A stretch of DNA of 64,000 nucleotides, taken from NCBI GenBank assembly GCA_032209605.1, contig JASFXZ010000092.1, positions 1 through 64,000 of the forward strand, given 5' to 3'. Positions within the stretch are counted from its first letter, which is position 1; each line of letters begins with the position of its first letter. Source of the DNA: Mactromeris polynyma. Taxonomy: Eukaryota; Mollusca; Bivalvia; Venerida; Mactridae. This document shows, piece by piece, positions 1 through 12,063 of this stretch. Under the pieces are notes generated by a model, which made no database searches, had not been told where the DNA came from, and was given only the letters and a program-made list of their open reading frames with translations. Made by a program: the position numbers and the translations under genes.

Positions 1-141
1 AATGTGAATTCAAATTTATGGTGAATATTAAGTCTGAGGATACAAGCTGTGTTTGTTACAGAACTTTATAAAAACTTTGTTATTATGGAAAAAGAAAAAG
101 TGGCCTATTTCATTTGATGTATTATCCACATAAACAAAATA

Positions 142-320
142 CAGTAAAACCTCGATAATAAGACCATCCTTGGGACCCTTGAAAACTGGTTGTAATATTG
201 AGGTGGTCTTCATCATATTGAGGGTGAATAAAGAGCAAAACAGTGAAAATGGACTTGAAAATTGTGTTCTTAATCAAAGTGGTCTTATTATTGAGTTGGT
301 CTTAAAGTGTGGTTTTACTG
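142..320. mobile_element. pogo/Tc1-like MITE, family A copy 1
   Basis: Inverted ends CAGTAAAACC at 142 and GGTTTTACTG ending at 320, with a TA dinucleotide directly outside each end (140-141 and 321-322). Internal blocks 'ataataagacca' and 'tggtcttattattgag' extend the inverted symmetry. It has no coding capacity, so it is a non-autonomous element. TA duplication and a CAG start fit the pogo/Tc1-mariner superfamily; the exact family is inferred. Related copies lie at 31996 and 50765. Confidence 0.75.
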
Positions 321-322
321 TA

Positions 323-1079
323 GTCTATAGTATTTATTTATCTCTATTATGATGATATTCATACAGAAATATTGGTACATTGTTTGGCTAAATTTGTATC
401 ACAAGCTGTGCAGGATTTGAATTTTATTTTGTCTGCACAGTTCTCTCTTTTACTGAAAGCTAGTAGTAATCATGAGGTAATTATAAATGTTCTTAGAAAT
501 AGAAAAATAAATTGCCATCTCTTTACTTATCATTAGTCTGCCAGGTCATTTGTGACTGTCCAGTGCTTGACTGCTAACCTGATGATTGTGAGTTTATAGC
601 TTGAGAATGGCATATATCTTCTCTGTTATAATTTGACTAAATGGAAATACTGATTCTTAGAAAAGATCTGGTTTATGGTAGTCGGGAAGCAAAGAAACTA
701 GTTGATGTGAACAGCATTACGCTAATCCATTCTACTGCAGTAAACTGCGAATGTAGTTCTACTGTTGAGAGTTTGCAACTAAAGCTAGCAATTTGAATTC
801 TTTCGTAATAAGATGTTTAAAAGAGAACATGGATTGTATGCGAAGAAGTTTAGGAAAATTATTATTTGCATGGGTTGTCTTGTGTAATATACTATCTCAT
901 CGTAAGGGGAATTGAAATGAAAGGGAGTCTTCCTATTTGATAATATTTGTATGATAACAAATTGTCAAAAAAAACCTTATTATCATATTTATATTTTATG
1001 CCTATTTAGTATGTTTTAACAAATGAAATGACAAATTTGGCTCACTGACATAATTATACAATGTTTGTATATGGGGGCT
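323..1079. other. AT-rich non-coding stretch
   Basis: No open frame with splice signals or recognisable protein similarity on either strand; no tandem structure seen. Confidence 0.6.
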
Positions 1080-1880
1080 ATATAGAACTCTTGGCCATTC
1101 GTAACAAAAAATTTCCACGCTATTTCTCGGCAAGCCAGTTAATCGGATTTCAGTGAAACTTAACAAGACTTACTATTATCAATCCTAGTTGTGCATTTCC
1201 TCGGCACATTATGCTCAGACAAATTTTAACTCAATTATGGCCTTTTTTTATCGTGATCTTTCGTCTTGGCTATTTCTCGGCTATGCTTGGTCGCTTTTCA
1301 ATGAAACTTCACAATACTTAATAGTACTAAGCCTAGTTTTGCATGTCGTCGGCACGTCATGCTTGGAACAATTTTCACAGGGTTATGGCCCTTTGTTATT
1401 TCTCATGAATATTTTTTGTCTTGGCTATTTCTCGGCCACGCTTGGTCGCTTTTCAGTGAAACTTCACAAGACTTAATAGTACTAAGCCTAGTTTTGCATG
1501 TCATCGACACGTCAGGCTTGGAAAATTTTTACTGGGTTATGGCCCTTTGTTATTTCTCATGAATATTTTTTGTCTGGGTTATTTCTCGGCTACCCTTGGT
1601 CGGATTTCAGTGAAACTTCACATGACTTAATAGTACCAAGCCTAGTTGTGCATATCATAGGCATGTGATGCTCGGATATATGTTCACTGGGTTATGGCTT
1701 TTGGTTTTTTTCTTTAATATTTTTTGTCTGGGCTATTTCTCAGCTACCCATGGTTGGATTTCAGTGAAACTTCACAAGAATTAGTAGTACCAAGCATACT
1801 TGTGCATACTTGTGCATATCATGGGCACATCATACTTGTATGAGTTATGGCCCTTTGCTATTTTCTGTGCTTCAACTGTG
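1080..1880. repeat. degenerate ~155-bp tandem repeat, about 5 units
   Basis: The block 'ggctatttctcggc' followed by 'cttggtcg', 'agtgaaacttcac' and 'gttatggccctttg' recurs at about 1265, 1422, 1574 and 1728, a spacing of about 153-157 bp. Units are diverged by many substitutions and the last is truncated near 1880. The short open frames over this region are repeat artefacts. The 'gttatggcccttt' core also occurs near 8430 and 39110, so the unit belongs to a dispersed family. Confidence 0.8.
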
Positions 1881-2127
1881 TCAAAGACTATCATTGACAT
1901 GTTCTCAGTTACTGTGTCAAGGTGGTATCTAGGAGTATTCATCATCCTCTTTATGCAAATTTAATGCAATATATGGGGAGTATGTTTGGTACAACAATAT
2001 ATATTTAATTTCCCAATTGTATATACTTTTTTTGTGTATTTTCAGACTCTGAAAACATCTTATTGAAGTCAGATGTGAAGAACTCATCATTCTAATACTT
2101 GTATCAATTGTTACAAACTTACTTATG

Positions 2128-3035
2128 CAGTCGTCTATGGCAGTCATCCATTACCTATGTCTATGGCAGTCATCAATTACCTACGTCTATGGCAGTCATC
2201 CATTACCTACTGGTACGTCTATGGCAGTCATCCATTACCTACGTCTATGGCAGTCATCCATTACCTACGTCTATGGCAGTCATCAATTACCTACGTCTAT
2301 GGCAGTCATCCATTACCTACGTCTATGGCAGTCATCAATTACCTACGTCTATGGCAGTCATCCATTACCTACGTCTATGGCAGTCATCCATTACCTACGT
2401 CTATGGCAGTCAACCATTACCTACGTCTATGGCAGTCATCCATTACCTACGTCTATGGCAGTCATCAATTACCTACGTCTATGGCAGTCATCAATTACCT
2501 ACATCTATGGCAGTCATCCATTACCTACTGGTACGTCTATGGCAGTCATCCATTACCTACGTCTATGGCAGTCATCCATTACCTACGTCTATGGCAGTCA
2601 TCCATTACCTACGTCTATGGCAGTCATCCATTACCTACGTCTATGGCAGTCATCCATTACCTACGTCTATGGCAGTCATCAATTACCTACGTCTATGGCA
2701 GTCATCAATTACCTACGTCTATGGCAGTCATCCATTACCTACGTCTATGGCAGTCATCCATTACCTACGTCTATGGCAGTCATCCATTACCTACGTCTAT
2801 GGCAGTCATCCATTACCTACGTCTATGGCAGTCATCCATTACCTACGTCTATGGCAGTCATCCATTACCTACGTCTATGGCAGTCATCAATTACCTACGT
2901 CTATGGCAGTCATCAATTACCTACGTCTATGGCAGTCATCCATTACCTACGTCTATGGCAGTCATCCATTACCTACGTCTATGGCAGTCATCAACTACCT
3001 ACCGGTACGTCTATGGCAGTCATCCATTACCTACC
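2128..3035. repeat. 26-bp minisatellite, ~34 copies
   Basis: Near-perfect repetition of the unit 'cgtctatggcagtcatcca' plus 'ttaccta'. The main variant is 'catcaatt' for 'catccatt'; three units near 2208, 2528 and 3000 carry a 6-bp insertion (tggtac or its variant). Because 26 is not a multiple of three and the unit has no stop in any forward frame, all three forward frames stay open for about 900 bp. These are not evidence of a gene. Confidence 0.95.
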
Positions 3036-4800
3036 TGAAACAAAGTTCAAAGGAGGTAAAGTTTATACATGTAGTATGTTGTGTAGTCAGGCCTAAAAAG
3101 TATGTTCTATAACCCTGATATTTTACCATTGTCCTAAACATTTTTTTATCTTACCTGAGTAGGAAGTGGTCCCCTTGTAAGATTGTACAAACTATTAAGA
3201 TTCTTTTATTCAAGAGAAGCTGTATATAAAAAAAAAACATCGTAAGAACTGCAATATTATATAATTTTCAATTTCAAAATTTAAGTTAATGTCTTAATTC
3301 AGTATATATTTGTTTTTATTATATAAATACTTTGGAATTTCATTTTTCAAGTAGAATTTTTTGAGTATTTTTATTTTTTGCATTTATACTTTAGATTAAA
3401 GTAAATTGTTCATTTTGTCTCTTTCTTGTCTAGAGCAATACTTGCTTAAGATTTAATATTGTATCTGGTTCACAACTTGTGTATGATCAATGTAGCTCCT
3501 GGGAGCTGGTAGAAAGGTGTATTTTATATTGATCAAGATGTGGATGATTGATAGTGAAATTAAAATAATTAGAAAGTGATTACAGTACCACTTAGGGTTA
3601 TGAAGTACTTTCTCATTGAATATATCACTGAGGTTTGAGGACCTTTTGCAACTGAGCACATAATGCTACAACATTTCAAGTTGCATATAACCCCACTTAC
3701 TTATTTTTGCATCAAAATTTCTTTAAAATTAAAGGTCAAGTTCTTGAGTTGACCAATGACTTTATTTTCAACTGTATTGTCTGTTTGTACCAAAGTTGGA
3801 AGTTCGACACACAGATTTTGGGTAACTTGGCTTAAAGGAAGTTAAATATTATATCATATTTATACTTTAATATGATAATTAAGGCAAGAGTTGGTTGACA
3901 TAATTATTACTCGTTGTTCCAGTAAATTTTAGAGATTTAGATGTTTATATTTCGACTGTCTGTTAAGTGTTTGTGTTGATTAGAACACAAGGATAGGAAA
4001 TATTGTGGAAGTTTGTATAGGTCATGTTGAGACTAATGAGGTTGAGTGTATACATCTTGAAGTCCTAAGACCACTCCACAACTACCACACATCATAGATA
4101 CAACAAATTAGCATACATGTACATCATTTGTAATACAACATTCATAACAAACAAACCCTACATATAATGATTAAGCACCCTTACTTGTCCACAATACATT
4201 ATTACATATATACATGTGTTTTAAGGAATCAGACTATGTAGGAAGAGTTCATACAGTATTGAATTCAACATGTCATTTATTGTTTCAAGTAAAAGTTTAG
4301 TTGTAAGTTAGCCTGTCTAATGGTGCACATATTGCCAACTTGCATTGTGACCATAAATAGGACTAGTGTTTAATTAAGGAATGTTTCCATCATGTCTGAA
4401 TGCTGCATAGAATCTGACAGAAATAATGCACTGAATTTTATGACAGAAAGCTTTTATTATATGGCTTTATTTTGAGTTGGGTAAACTCCTCCTCATTGTC
4501 ACTCACTTTGCAAAATATACCTGACTGGTCTGTTGCCAGTTAAAAGTTGAGTGAATAACATTTACAATTCAGTTTTCCCTTGGTTTAATGAATACAAGTA
4601 TTAAAAATTGATTAATACAAAGGCAAAATGGAACTGTTTATTTCAACGTTCATTGCAGTCAAATCAGGATGGGGAGGGGGTCATGCATAAGGTCACATGA
4701 TGTGTCGTGCTATGTTACTATAGCTCTGGTCTGGTCCTTACTTGATTAAATGGAAATGTTTTGCACCATTGAACACAAAAGCATGATGTACATAAATCCA
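3036..4800. other. AT-rich non-coding stretch
   Basis: No gene, splice-compatible exon or tandem array seen. It contains simple A/T runs only. Confidence 0.6.
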
Positions 4801-4805
4801 TATGT

Positions 4806-7585
4806 ACGTCTTTTTAAATGGAGTAAGGCTGAGTAAGGCTCATGCACGTCCTTATAACTGGAGTTAGGCTGAATATTGCTCATCTACGTCCTTATAACTG
4901 ATGTTAGGCTGAATATTGCTCATGTACGTCCTTATAACTAATGTAAGGCTGAATATTGCTCATGTACGTCCTTATAACTAATGTAAGGCTGAATATTGCA
5001 CATGTACATCCTTATTACTGGAGTCAGACTGAATATTGCACATCTTTATAACTGGATTCAGACTGAATATTGCACATGTATATCTTTATAACTGGATTCG
5101 ATCTGAATATTGCTCATGTACGTCTTTATAACTGGAGTAAGACTGAATATTGCACGTGTACATTATTATAACTGGAGTGAGACTGAATATTGCACATGTA
5201 CGTACGTCTTTATAACTGACGTAAGGCTGAATATTGCACATGTACATCTTTATAACTGATGTTAGGCTGAATATTGCTCATGTACGTCCTTATGACTGAT
5301 GTTAGACTGAATATTGCTCATGTACATCTTTATAACTGGAGTCAGACTGAATATTGCACATGTACGTCTTTATAACTGATGTTAGGCTGAATATTGCTGA
5401 TGTACGTCCTTATAACTAATGTAAGGCTGAATATTGCTCATGTACGTCTTTATAATTGGAGTTAGGCTGAATATTACTTATGCACGTCCTTATAACTGAA
5501 GTAAGGCTGAATATTGCTCATGTACCTCTTTATAACTGATGTAAGGCTGAATATTGCACATGTATGTACGTCTTTATAACTGATGTAAGGCTGAATATTG
5601 CTCATGTACATCCTTATAACTAATGTAAGGCTGAATATTGCACATGTACATCCTTATAACTGATGTTAGGCTGAATATTGCTCATGTACGTCTTTATAAC
5701 TGATGTTAGGCTGAATATTGCTCATGTACGTCCTTATAACTGATGTTAGACTGAATATTGCTCATGTACGTCTTTATAATTGAGTTAGGCTGAATATTGC
5801 TTATGCATGTCCTTATTACTGGTGTAAAGCTGAATATTGCTCATGTACGTCCTTATAACTTAAGGCTGAATATTGCACATGTACGTCTTTATAACTGATG
5901 TAAGGCTGAATATTGCTCATGTACGTCCTTACAACTAATGTAAGGCTGAATATTGCACATGTATGTCTTTGTAACTGATGTTAGGCTGAATATTGCTCAT
6001 GTACGTCCTTATAACTGATGTTAGACTGAATATTGCACATGTACATCTTTATAACTGGAGTCAGACTGAATATTGCACATGTACATCTTTATAACTGGAG
6101 TCAGACTGAATACTGCACATGTACGTCTTTATAACTGATGTTAGGCTGAATATTGCTCATGTACATCTTTATAACTGATGTTAGGCTGAATATTGCTCAT
6201 GTACGTCTTTATAACTGATGTTAGGCTGAATATTGCTCATGTATGTCCTTATAACTGATGTAAGGCTGAATATTGCTCAAGTATGTCTTTATAACTGAAG
6301 TCAGACTGAATATTGCACATGTACATCTTTATAACTGGAGTAAGGCTGAATATTGCTCATGTACGTCTTTATAACTGGAGTAAGACTGAATATTGCAAGT
6401 GTACATTATTATAACTGATGTAAGACTGAATATTGCTCATGTACATCTTTATAACTGAAATGAGACTATATAGTTCATGTACGTCTTTATAACTGATGTA
6501 AGACTGAATATTGCTCATGTACGTCCTTATAACTAATGTAAGGCTGAATATTGCACATGTACATCTTTGTAACTGATGTTAGGCTGAATATTGCTCATGT
6601 ACGTCCTTATAACTGATGTTAGACTGAATATTGCTCATGTACATCTTTATAACTGGAGTCAGACTGAGTATTGCACATCTTTATAACTGGATTCAGACTG
6701 AATATTGCTCATGTACGTCTTTATAACTGGATTCAGACTGAATATTGCTCATGTACGTCTTTATAACTGGATTCAGACTGAATATTGCTCATGTACGTCT
6801 TTATAACTGGAGTAAGGCTGAATATTGCAAGTGTACATTATTATAACTGATGTAAGACTGAATATTGCTCAGGTACATCTTTATAACTGGAAAGAGACTG
6901 AATATTGCACATGTACGTCTTTATAATTGATGTAAAGCTAAATATTGCTCATGTACGTCTTTATAACTGATGTTAGACTGAATATTGCTCATGTACATCT
7001 TTATAACTGGATTCAGACTGAATATTGCTCATGTACGTCTTTATAACTGGAGTAAGGCTGAATATTGCAAGTGTACATTATTATAACTGATGTAAGACTG
7101 AATATTGCTCAGGTACATCTTTATAACTGGAGTGAGACTGAATATTGCACATGTATGTCTTTATAACTGATGTTAGGCTGAATATTGCTCATGTACATCA
7201 TTATAACTTGAGTAAGGCTGAATATTGCTCATGTACGTCTTTATAACTGATGTAAGACTGAATATTGCTCATGTACGTCTTTATAACTGATGTAAGGCTG
7301 AATATTGCTCATGTACGTCCTTATAACTGATGTAAGGCTGAATATTGCTCATGTACGTCTTTATAACTGATGTAAGGCTGAATATTGCTCATGTACGTCT
7401 TTATAACTGGAGTAAGGCTGAATATTGCACATGTACATCTTTTTAACTGAAGTAAGGCTGAATATTGCTCATGTACGTCTTTATAACTGATGTAAGACTG
7501 AATAATGCACATGTACATCTTTATAACAGAGGTTAGGCTGATAATTGCTCATGTACATCATTATAACTTGAGTAAGGCTGAATCG
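4806..7585. repeat. 40-bp minisatellite, ~69 copies, 2.8 kb
   Basis: The unit reads approximately 'catgtacgtctttataactg' followed by 'atgtaaggctgaatattgct'. Spacing is exactly 40 bp where lines can be compared (for example 7261-7420). Variable sites include acgt/acat, tctt/tcct, gatg/ggag/gatt, taagg/ttagg/cagac and gctc/gcac. A few units are shortened (near 5041, 5862 and 6671) or carry 4-bp 'tacg' insertions (near 5201 and 5561). The array has no long coding frame apart from short artefacts. Confidence 0.95.
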
Positions 7586-7589
7586 ACAA

Positions 7590-8320
7590 GATGCACTGGT
7601 TTGAACAACAATTTCCTATATACAGCATTTGACTGGTCTTTCATCATTAGGTTCCTGTCCGATACAGATTATTAAATACATGAGTACTACACTTTTTGTT
7701 TTATATCTTGTCTAAGTCTTGCTGTGGGGTTAACTTGTAGTAAAAATGTTGCTACTATAAATATAAAGTCTCCAGTCACATCTATGTCCTGATTTATGTC
7801 GTAAATAAATAGTTTTTCACATCATTTTATATGGCAATCAAAGACAGAGGTATTTTAGTTTTACCTGTGACAGGTGGATGGGCATGCAGGTGAGTGGGCG
7901 GCTGTGTCCACTAAGCTGTCCACTCTCATTGTCTAGGGGTGAGACGATATGGGTGTAATGCACTAGGATGCATATCGCAATACACCTCTCATGATACAAT
8001 ATGTATCACTATATATCATAAAGAATTACAAAAATGCTGCGTATGCTACATTCGTTTGCAAAGACAGAATCTAGCAGTTCTCCTTCTGACAGGCTTAGAA
8101 AAGATTCAGGAAAAATAATTTAGTTCCGTTATTGGATTAACGATTTAAAACTGGAGAAAAACATTTGCCTGTATGGATGAGTGTAACCTTTTTTTGTTAT
8201 ATTCAATGATTAAAAATGGCTGATCAATAATTTGATTTTTCTCAAAAAGTATCAATACCTTTGTCAAGAGTGCTTCCAAGGCAGTGCATCGATGGATCGA
8301 TTTAATGTCGCACACCTTTC
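7590..8320. other. non-coding spacer
   Basis: No recognisable gene. A short interval near 7925-8020 is rich in 'gatatgggtgtaatgca'-like inverted pieces, possibly an eroded TIR element, but I could not define ends. Confidence 0.5.
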
Positions 8321-8324
8321 ATTG

Positions 8325-8560
8325 TCGCAGTTTTTATCCAATCTTGACCAAACTTGCTGTAAATGTTTATTGGCATATCTTGGCCTAGTTAGATACCCAG
8401 CCAGATCGCCTTAGTCACTCTTGAGTTATGGCCCTTTGTTTTGCCAAAATTTGACCAAATTAGTCAACTCTCTTACTAGACAGTTTTTACCGAATCTTTG
8501 CCAAACTTGCTGTGGATGTTTAGTGGCATGATATCTTGGCAAAGTTTGAAAACCAGCCTT
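8325..8560. repeat. two diverged ~150-bp repeat units
   Basis: 'cagtttttatccaatcttga' near 8329 and 'cagtttttaccgaatctttg' near 8481 begin parallel blocks, each followed by 'ccaaacttgctgt', 'tggcat' and 'atcttgg'. The 'gagttatggccctttg' core lies between them at about 8423. It is the same style of repeat as 1080-1880. Confidence 0.65.
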
Positions 8561-8896
8561 AATGTCCTCAGTTATCTCTGTGGTGTCTTCAGGAGGCTGC
8601 ACATCCAAAGAGTGAAACAGTATGAATTGACACAGGCTTGCTTGAACATTAATTATACAGTAAAAAGAGAGAAAAAGTAAGATTACTGTGAATGATAAAT
8701 GGAGTTAATTTGAAAAACAAGACAAATTTATCAATATATATGCATACATGTATATCTCTTCTAAATCTTTTATTTTTGTTTTAATCTTACCCTGAGTTAA
8801 CTTGGGAGTAAAAAATGTTGCAATTAAGAATATTACTCATTGAATCACACAGTGAAGTAAATTATTGGAAGTACCGTAAAGTAAAAGTTGCTTAGA

Positions 8897-9245
8897 TGAG
8901 TGGTGCTTTGCCCTTTTATTAACCATCTGAGATGGGAGTGTGCATTTAAATATGAAATATATCCCAGAGTGGTGCTATGTCCTTTTATTAACCTGTTGAG
9001 ATGAGAGTGTGCCTTTAAATATGAAATATATCCCAGAGTGGTGCTATGTCCTTTTATTAACCTGTTGAGATGGGAGTGTGCCTTTAAATATGAAATGTAT
9101 CACAGAGTGGTGCTATGTCCTTGTATTAACCAGCTGAGATGGGAGTGTGCCTTTAAATATGAAATGTATCCCAGAGTGGCGCTATGTCCTTTTATTAACC
9201 AGCTGAGATGGGAGTGTGCCTTTAAATATGAAATGTATCACATAT
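8897..9245. repeat. 69-bp tandem repeat, 5 copies
   Basis: 'tggtgct(a/t)tg(t/c)cctt' recurs at 8901, 8970 and 9039 and onward at exactly 69 bp, followed by 'gagatgggagtgtgc' and 'tttaaatatgaaat'. As 69 is divisible by three, one forward frame reads through as a 23-residue repeat; no start context, splice site or homology supports translation. Confidence 0.9.
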
Positions 9246-10120
9246 TTCATAATTTCATTGTGAGATGCATGGAAAATAATGTGCTGGTATTTAAAGTGAA
9301 AAGATTGCGTTACATGGAAAGTCATTGTCAGACAAGTACTGAATGTTGGACGATTGTTTGGGAATACAGAAATATCTATATGTAATTGGATGCAAGATAA
9401 TTTTTTCAGATTGACAAATAATATTCTGCTGGTCAAATATTGAACTGTTTTTATTATCTTAGCAAAATTATGTGCATTTAGACAAGGCACATGTATATAG
9501 ATTTATTAACTATGAAGATTATGCAATATTTCATAAAGACTTATGTTCAGTTAAATATGATTGTTTTTAGTGGTACATAATCATGGATGTTTTGCTGTTG
9601 GTCTGTCAGTTTGTGACACTACTCCACTCATACTTCTAGACAGATTTTTATGGAACTTGGTGGATAATGGTACTATCAAGTCTAGACAAAAATGAATTAA
9701 GTCTCAACAGACCACTCTAACCAAAATTGCTGGTTGGATTGCAATCATCCATTGAATAAGCCAGTATGGGGAGTTGTCTGCTTGAAGCTGTTGCAAACAT
9801 TTTATTATTTATGGTACATGCATACATATATACATCTTAGATTAAGAAAGAAACTGTGTGTGTTAATTTTATATTCTAAATGAATATAATGAGAGAACTT
9901 CGGGAATCATTTTGAGAGATATCAACTATAATGTTATGTATGAAATGTGCCATTTTTGAGCAAATGGAGTTTCTTTGTTGAATATTATTATAAATAGATT
10001 AAATATCCCCAATATTATTACCATGAAACTTGGAAGGTTTAATAAATAATTTGGAGGTAGCGTTTTTTATTTAGATTTAAGATAAGGATGCAAGTCAGCT
10101 AAGCCATTGCCACAGTTGAA
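9246..10120. other. non-coding spacer with an old dispersed repeat
   Basis: No gene seen. The interval about 9595-9800 ('ctgttggtctgtcagtttgt', 'tggaacttggtgga') looks like an eroded dispersed repeat, without definable ends. Confidence 0.5.
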
Positions 10121-10180
10121 AGTATACCCCCATATAAACAATATTAACGATATAAACAATGTTTATATGGGGGGTATACT
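10121..10180. repeat. near-perfect inverted repeat (hairpin)
   Basis: Left arm 10121-10139 (agtatacccccatataaac) and right arm 10161-10180 (gtttatatggggggtatact) are reverse complements apart from one extra G. A 21-bp AT-rich centre separates them. It may be a minimal foldback element. Confidence 0.85.
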
Positions 10181-10259
10181 ATGGTTTTTTTTATCTTATC
10201 TGCCTGCCCCTATTACCAATTAATGAAGCTCTGTTAGTTAGGGTTCACTTGATGACACT

Positions 10260-10565
10260 GGGAGTTTGTTTGGGGGTATAAATGGGGTGTTGATGGTTGG
10301 TGCTGTCCTGTCAAGTTGGTGGGTCGATCTGGTGCTGGTAGTTGAGGGAGTTGACGATTGGGTGTGTGGGGTCATAGGGTGGTAGGATGGTGTGCATTCC
10401 CTGTTTCTTGGGCTGGCGGTTGTGGGCGGGGGAGGCGGTGGTGACTATGCGAGTGCAACTCTCGGGATGAAGTAGAATGTTTTGTTGGCGAGTTAAATGC
10501 GTGACACAGTTCGGGAAGAATGGTACGACTTTCAAAGAGACTGAAAGTGTCCAGTGTAATGAGAG
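10260..10565. other. GC-richer patch, possible coding relic on the minus strand
   Basis: Base composition is clearly more G-rich on the plus strand than in the surroundings. A 112-codon open frame (10311-10649, minus) crosses it and continues into the neighbouring MITE. I recognise no domain. It could be an eroded transposon fragment; treat as unassigned. Confidence 0.25.
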
Positions 10566-10569
10566 TAGT

Positions 10570-10832
10570 AGGCTGCGTTTCATCAAAAATCCTAAGTATG
10601 AAAAGATTGGAGTGAAACTTTCTGGAAGGAATAAGTCATGTTTGCTCAATATGTTTTAAACATCTTGAAGTGTAAATATCTTTAATATTTCATATTCTTT
10701 AAGATTAAACTCAAATTTGGTTGAACCTTGTTTTTTTAATTCATGTAACAAAACATGCTTTAATTGGCTTAGGTGCGAAAAGTGTACTTAGGAGTGAAAA
10801 GGGCACCTAGGACTTTTGATGAAATGCACCCT
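10570..10832. mobile_element. MITE-like element with inverted ends
   Basis: Left end 'gctgcgtttcatcaaaaatc' near 10572 is matched in inverse by 'gacttttgatgaaatgcacc' ending near 10831, with further inverted 'cctaagt/acctagg' pieces. About 260 bp, no coding capacity. Confidence 0.6.
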
Positions 10833-11093
10833 TGATCTTTGGGAAAGGAGGATGAACAACATGACCATGTTGTAATGGAGATATGTATTGAAATTTGTTC
10901 ATCACTGCTTGGTATTTTAATATTAAGGGTATATCTATCAATAAGGACATTTTTTTTAACAGAGATTTGTATATATTATCAGTGCAATTGTATCTAACGA
11001 AAATATGAAATTATAATGATGGATCACCTTGCTCGATCTTAAAATAATGAAGATAAAAACGTATAGATATATTGAATGATATAAATATAACAG

Positions 11094-11880
11094 ATGATCT
11101 TTAAGATGTTGAAATTACCCTTGATGAACTAAAAACGGCCGTATTCTCACTAAACAATAACAAAAGCAGCAGTTTGATGAACTAGTTGCCGAAATATATA
11201 AACATTCCTTTGAAAAAAATATCATATTTTATTCTAAAATTATTCAGTCGCATTTTCATTAGCAGAGAATATCCAATATCTTAGGGAGAAGGTATAACTG
11301 CGCCTGTTTTCAAGGGAGTAAGTACGGAAGAACCTAAAAGTTACAGAGGGATCATTAAACTTGAATAAACGTTTTAGCCAAAATCTACTCTCAAGTATTA
11401 ATCAATAGACTTACTAAATGGTCAAATGACAATGATTTCATATTACATAACCAAAATTATTTCAAAATCAACAACTGACAGTATATTTCTGTTACATGCA
11501 ATTATTGTGAAAACCCTCGATTCAAAGCAAAAAACTATATATAGTGTGTCTTGATAGATTTTGAAAAATGCTTTAACGAATAAACAGATCATTCTTATGG
11601 GAAAAATTATTTAATATTCAAATTAGTTCAAAATTTGTATCGGCTGTAAAGGCTATGTTATGATACAGTTAAACAGTGCGTCCGATACAAAGTTAATACT
11701 TTTGACAAGGTGGTCCACTCTCTAGTTTAATGTTTGTTTTGTTTATAAACAATATCTAACACGAAATTAATACAAATTTAAACGGAAGATTTTCTGTGAA
11801 CGAACTTAAGATATTTTCACTTCTATTTGTGGATGACATGTTATTATTTGCGCGTTCAACCGAATGTGTTACATAATCTA
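11094..11880 (+). pseudogene. LINE-type reverse transcriptase relic
   Basis: Three-frame reading recovers, in order, the landmarks of a non-LTR reverse transcriptase: LDELKTAVFSLNNNKSSS near 11121-11175, a KSYRGI block near 11335-11355 followed by LAKIYSQVLINRL near 11375-11410, a FEKCF block near 11560, a GGPLSSLMFVLFIN segment near 11710-11752, and the catalytic core LLFVDDMLLFA near 11820-11850. Several stop codons and frame changes interrupt it, so it is dead. The core is FVDD rather than the common YADD or FADD. Only the central RT domain is visible; no endonuclease part and no 3' tail were found. Clade not resolved. Confidence 0.8.
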
Positions 11881-12063
11881 TTTATAGTATATAACCAAGT
11901 AATATTAACTTCTGTTTAAAATGTCTATACTTAACTTCAATGTTCTCATGATGCAAATTTTTTATTTTTCGCTTTTAAAGAAAGAAATCAGAATTATCAA
12001 GATGTTAAAAAATACTGTCAATTCTTACTACCAATTCTGCAATCTTGTTGAAATAAAAAAAAA

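Noticed and set aside
2099..3112. Three long overlapping forward open frames of about 290-340 codons
   Set aside because: They are the same 26-bp minisatellite read in three frames; no start context, introns or homology.
4806..7585. Regularly spaced repeats resembling a CRISPR array
   Set aside because: Units are contiguous with no unique spacers, and the window is clearly from an animal genome. The same applies to the 45-bp array at 53158.
9038..9385. 115-codon open frame
   Set aside because: It is the 69-bp tandem repeat in a frame divisible by three.
10311..10649. 112-codon minus-strand frame as a gene
   Set aside because: It runs from a MITE end into a GC-rich patch; no domain recognised and no splice context.
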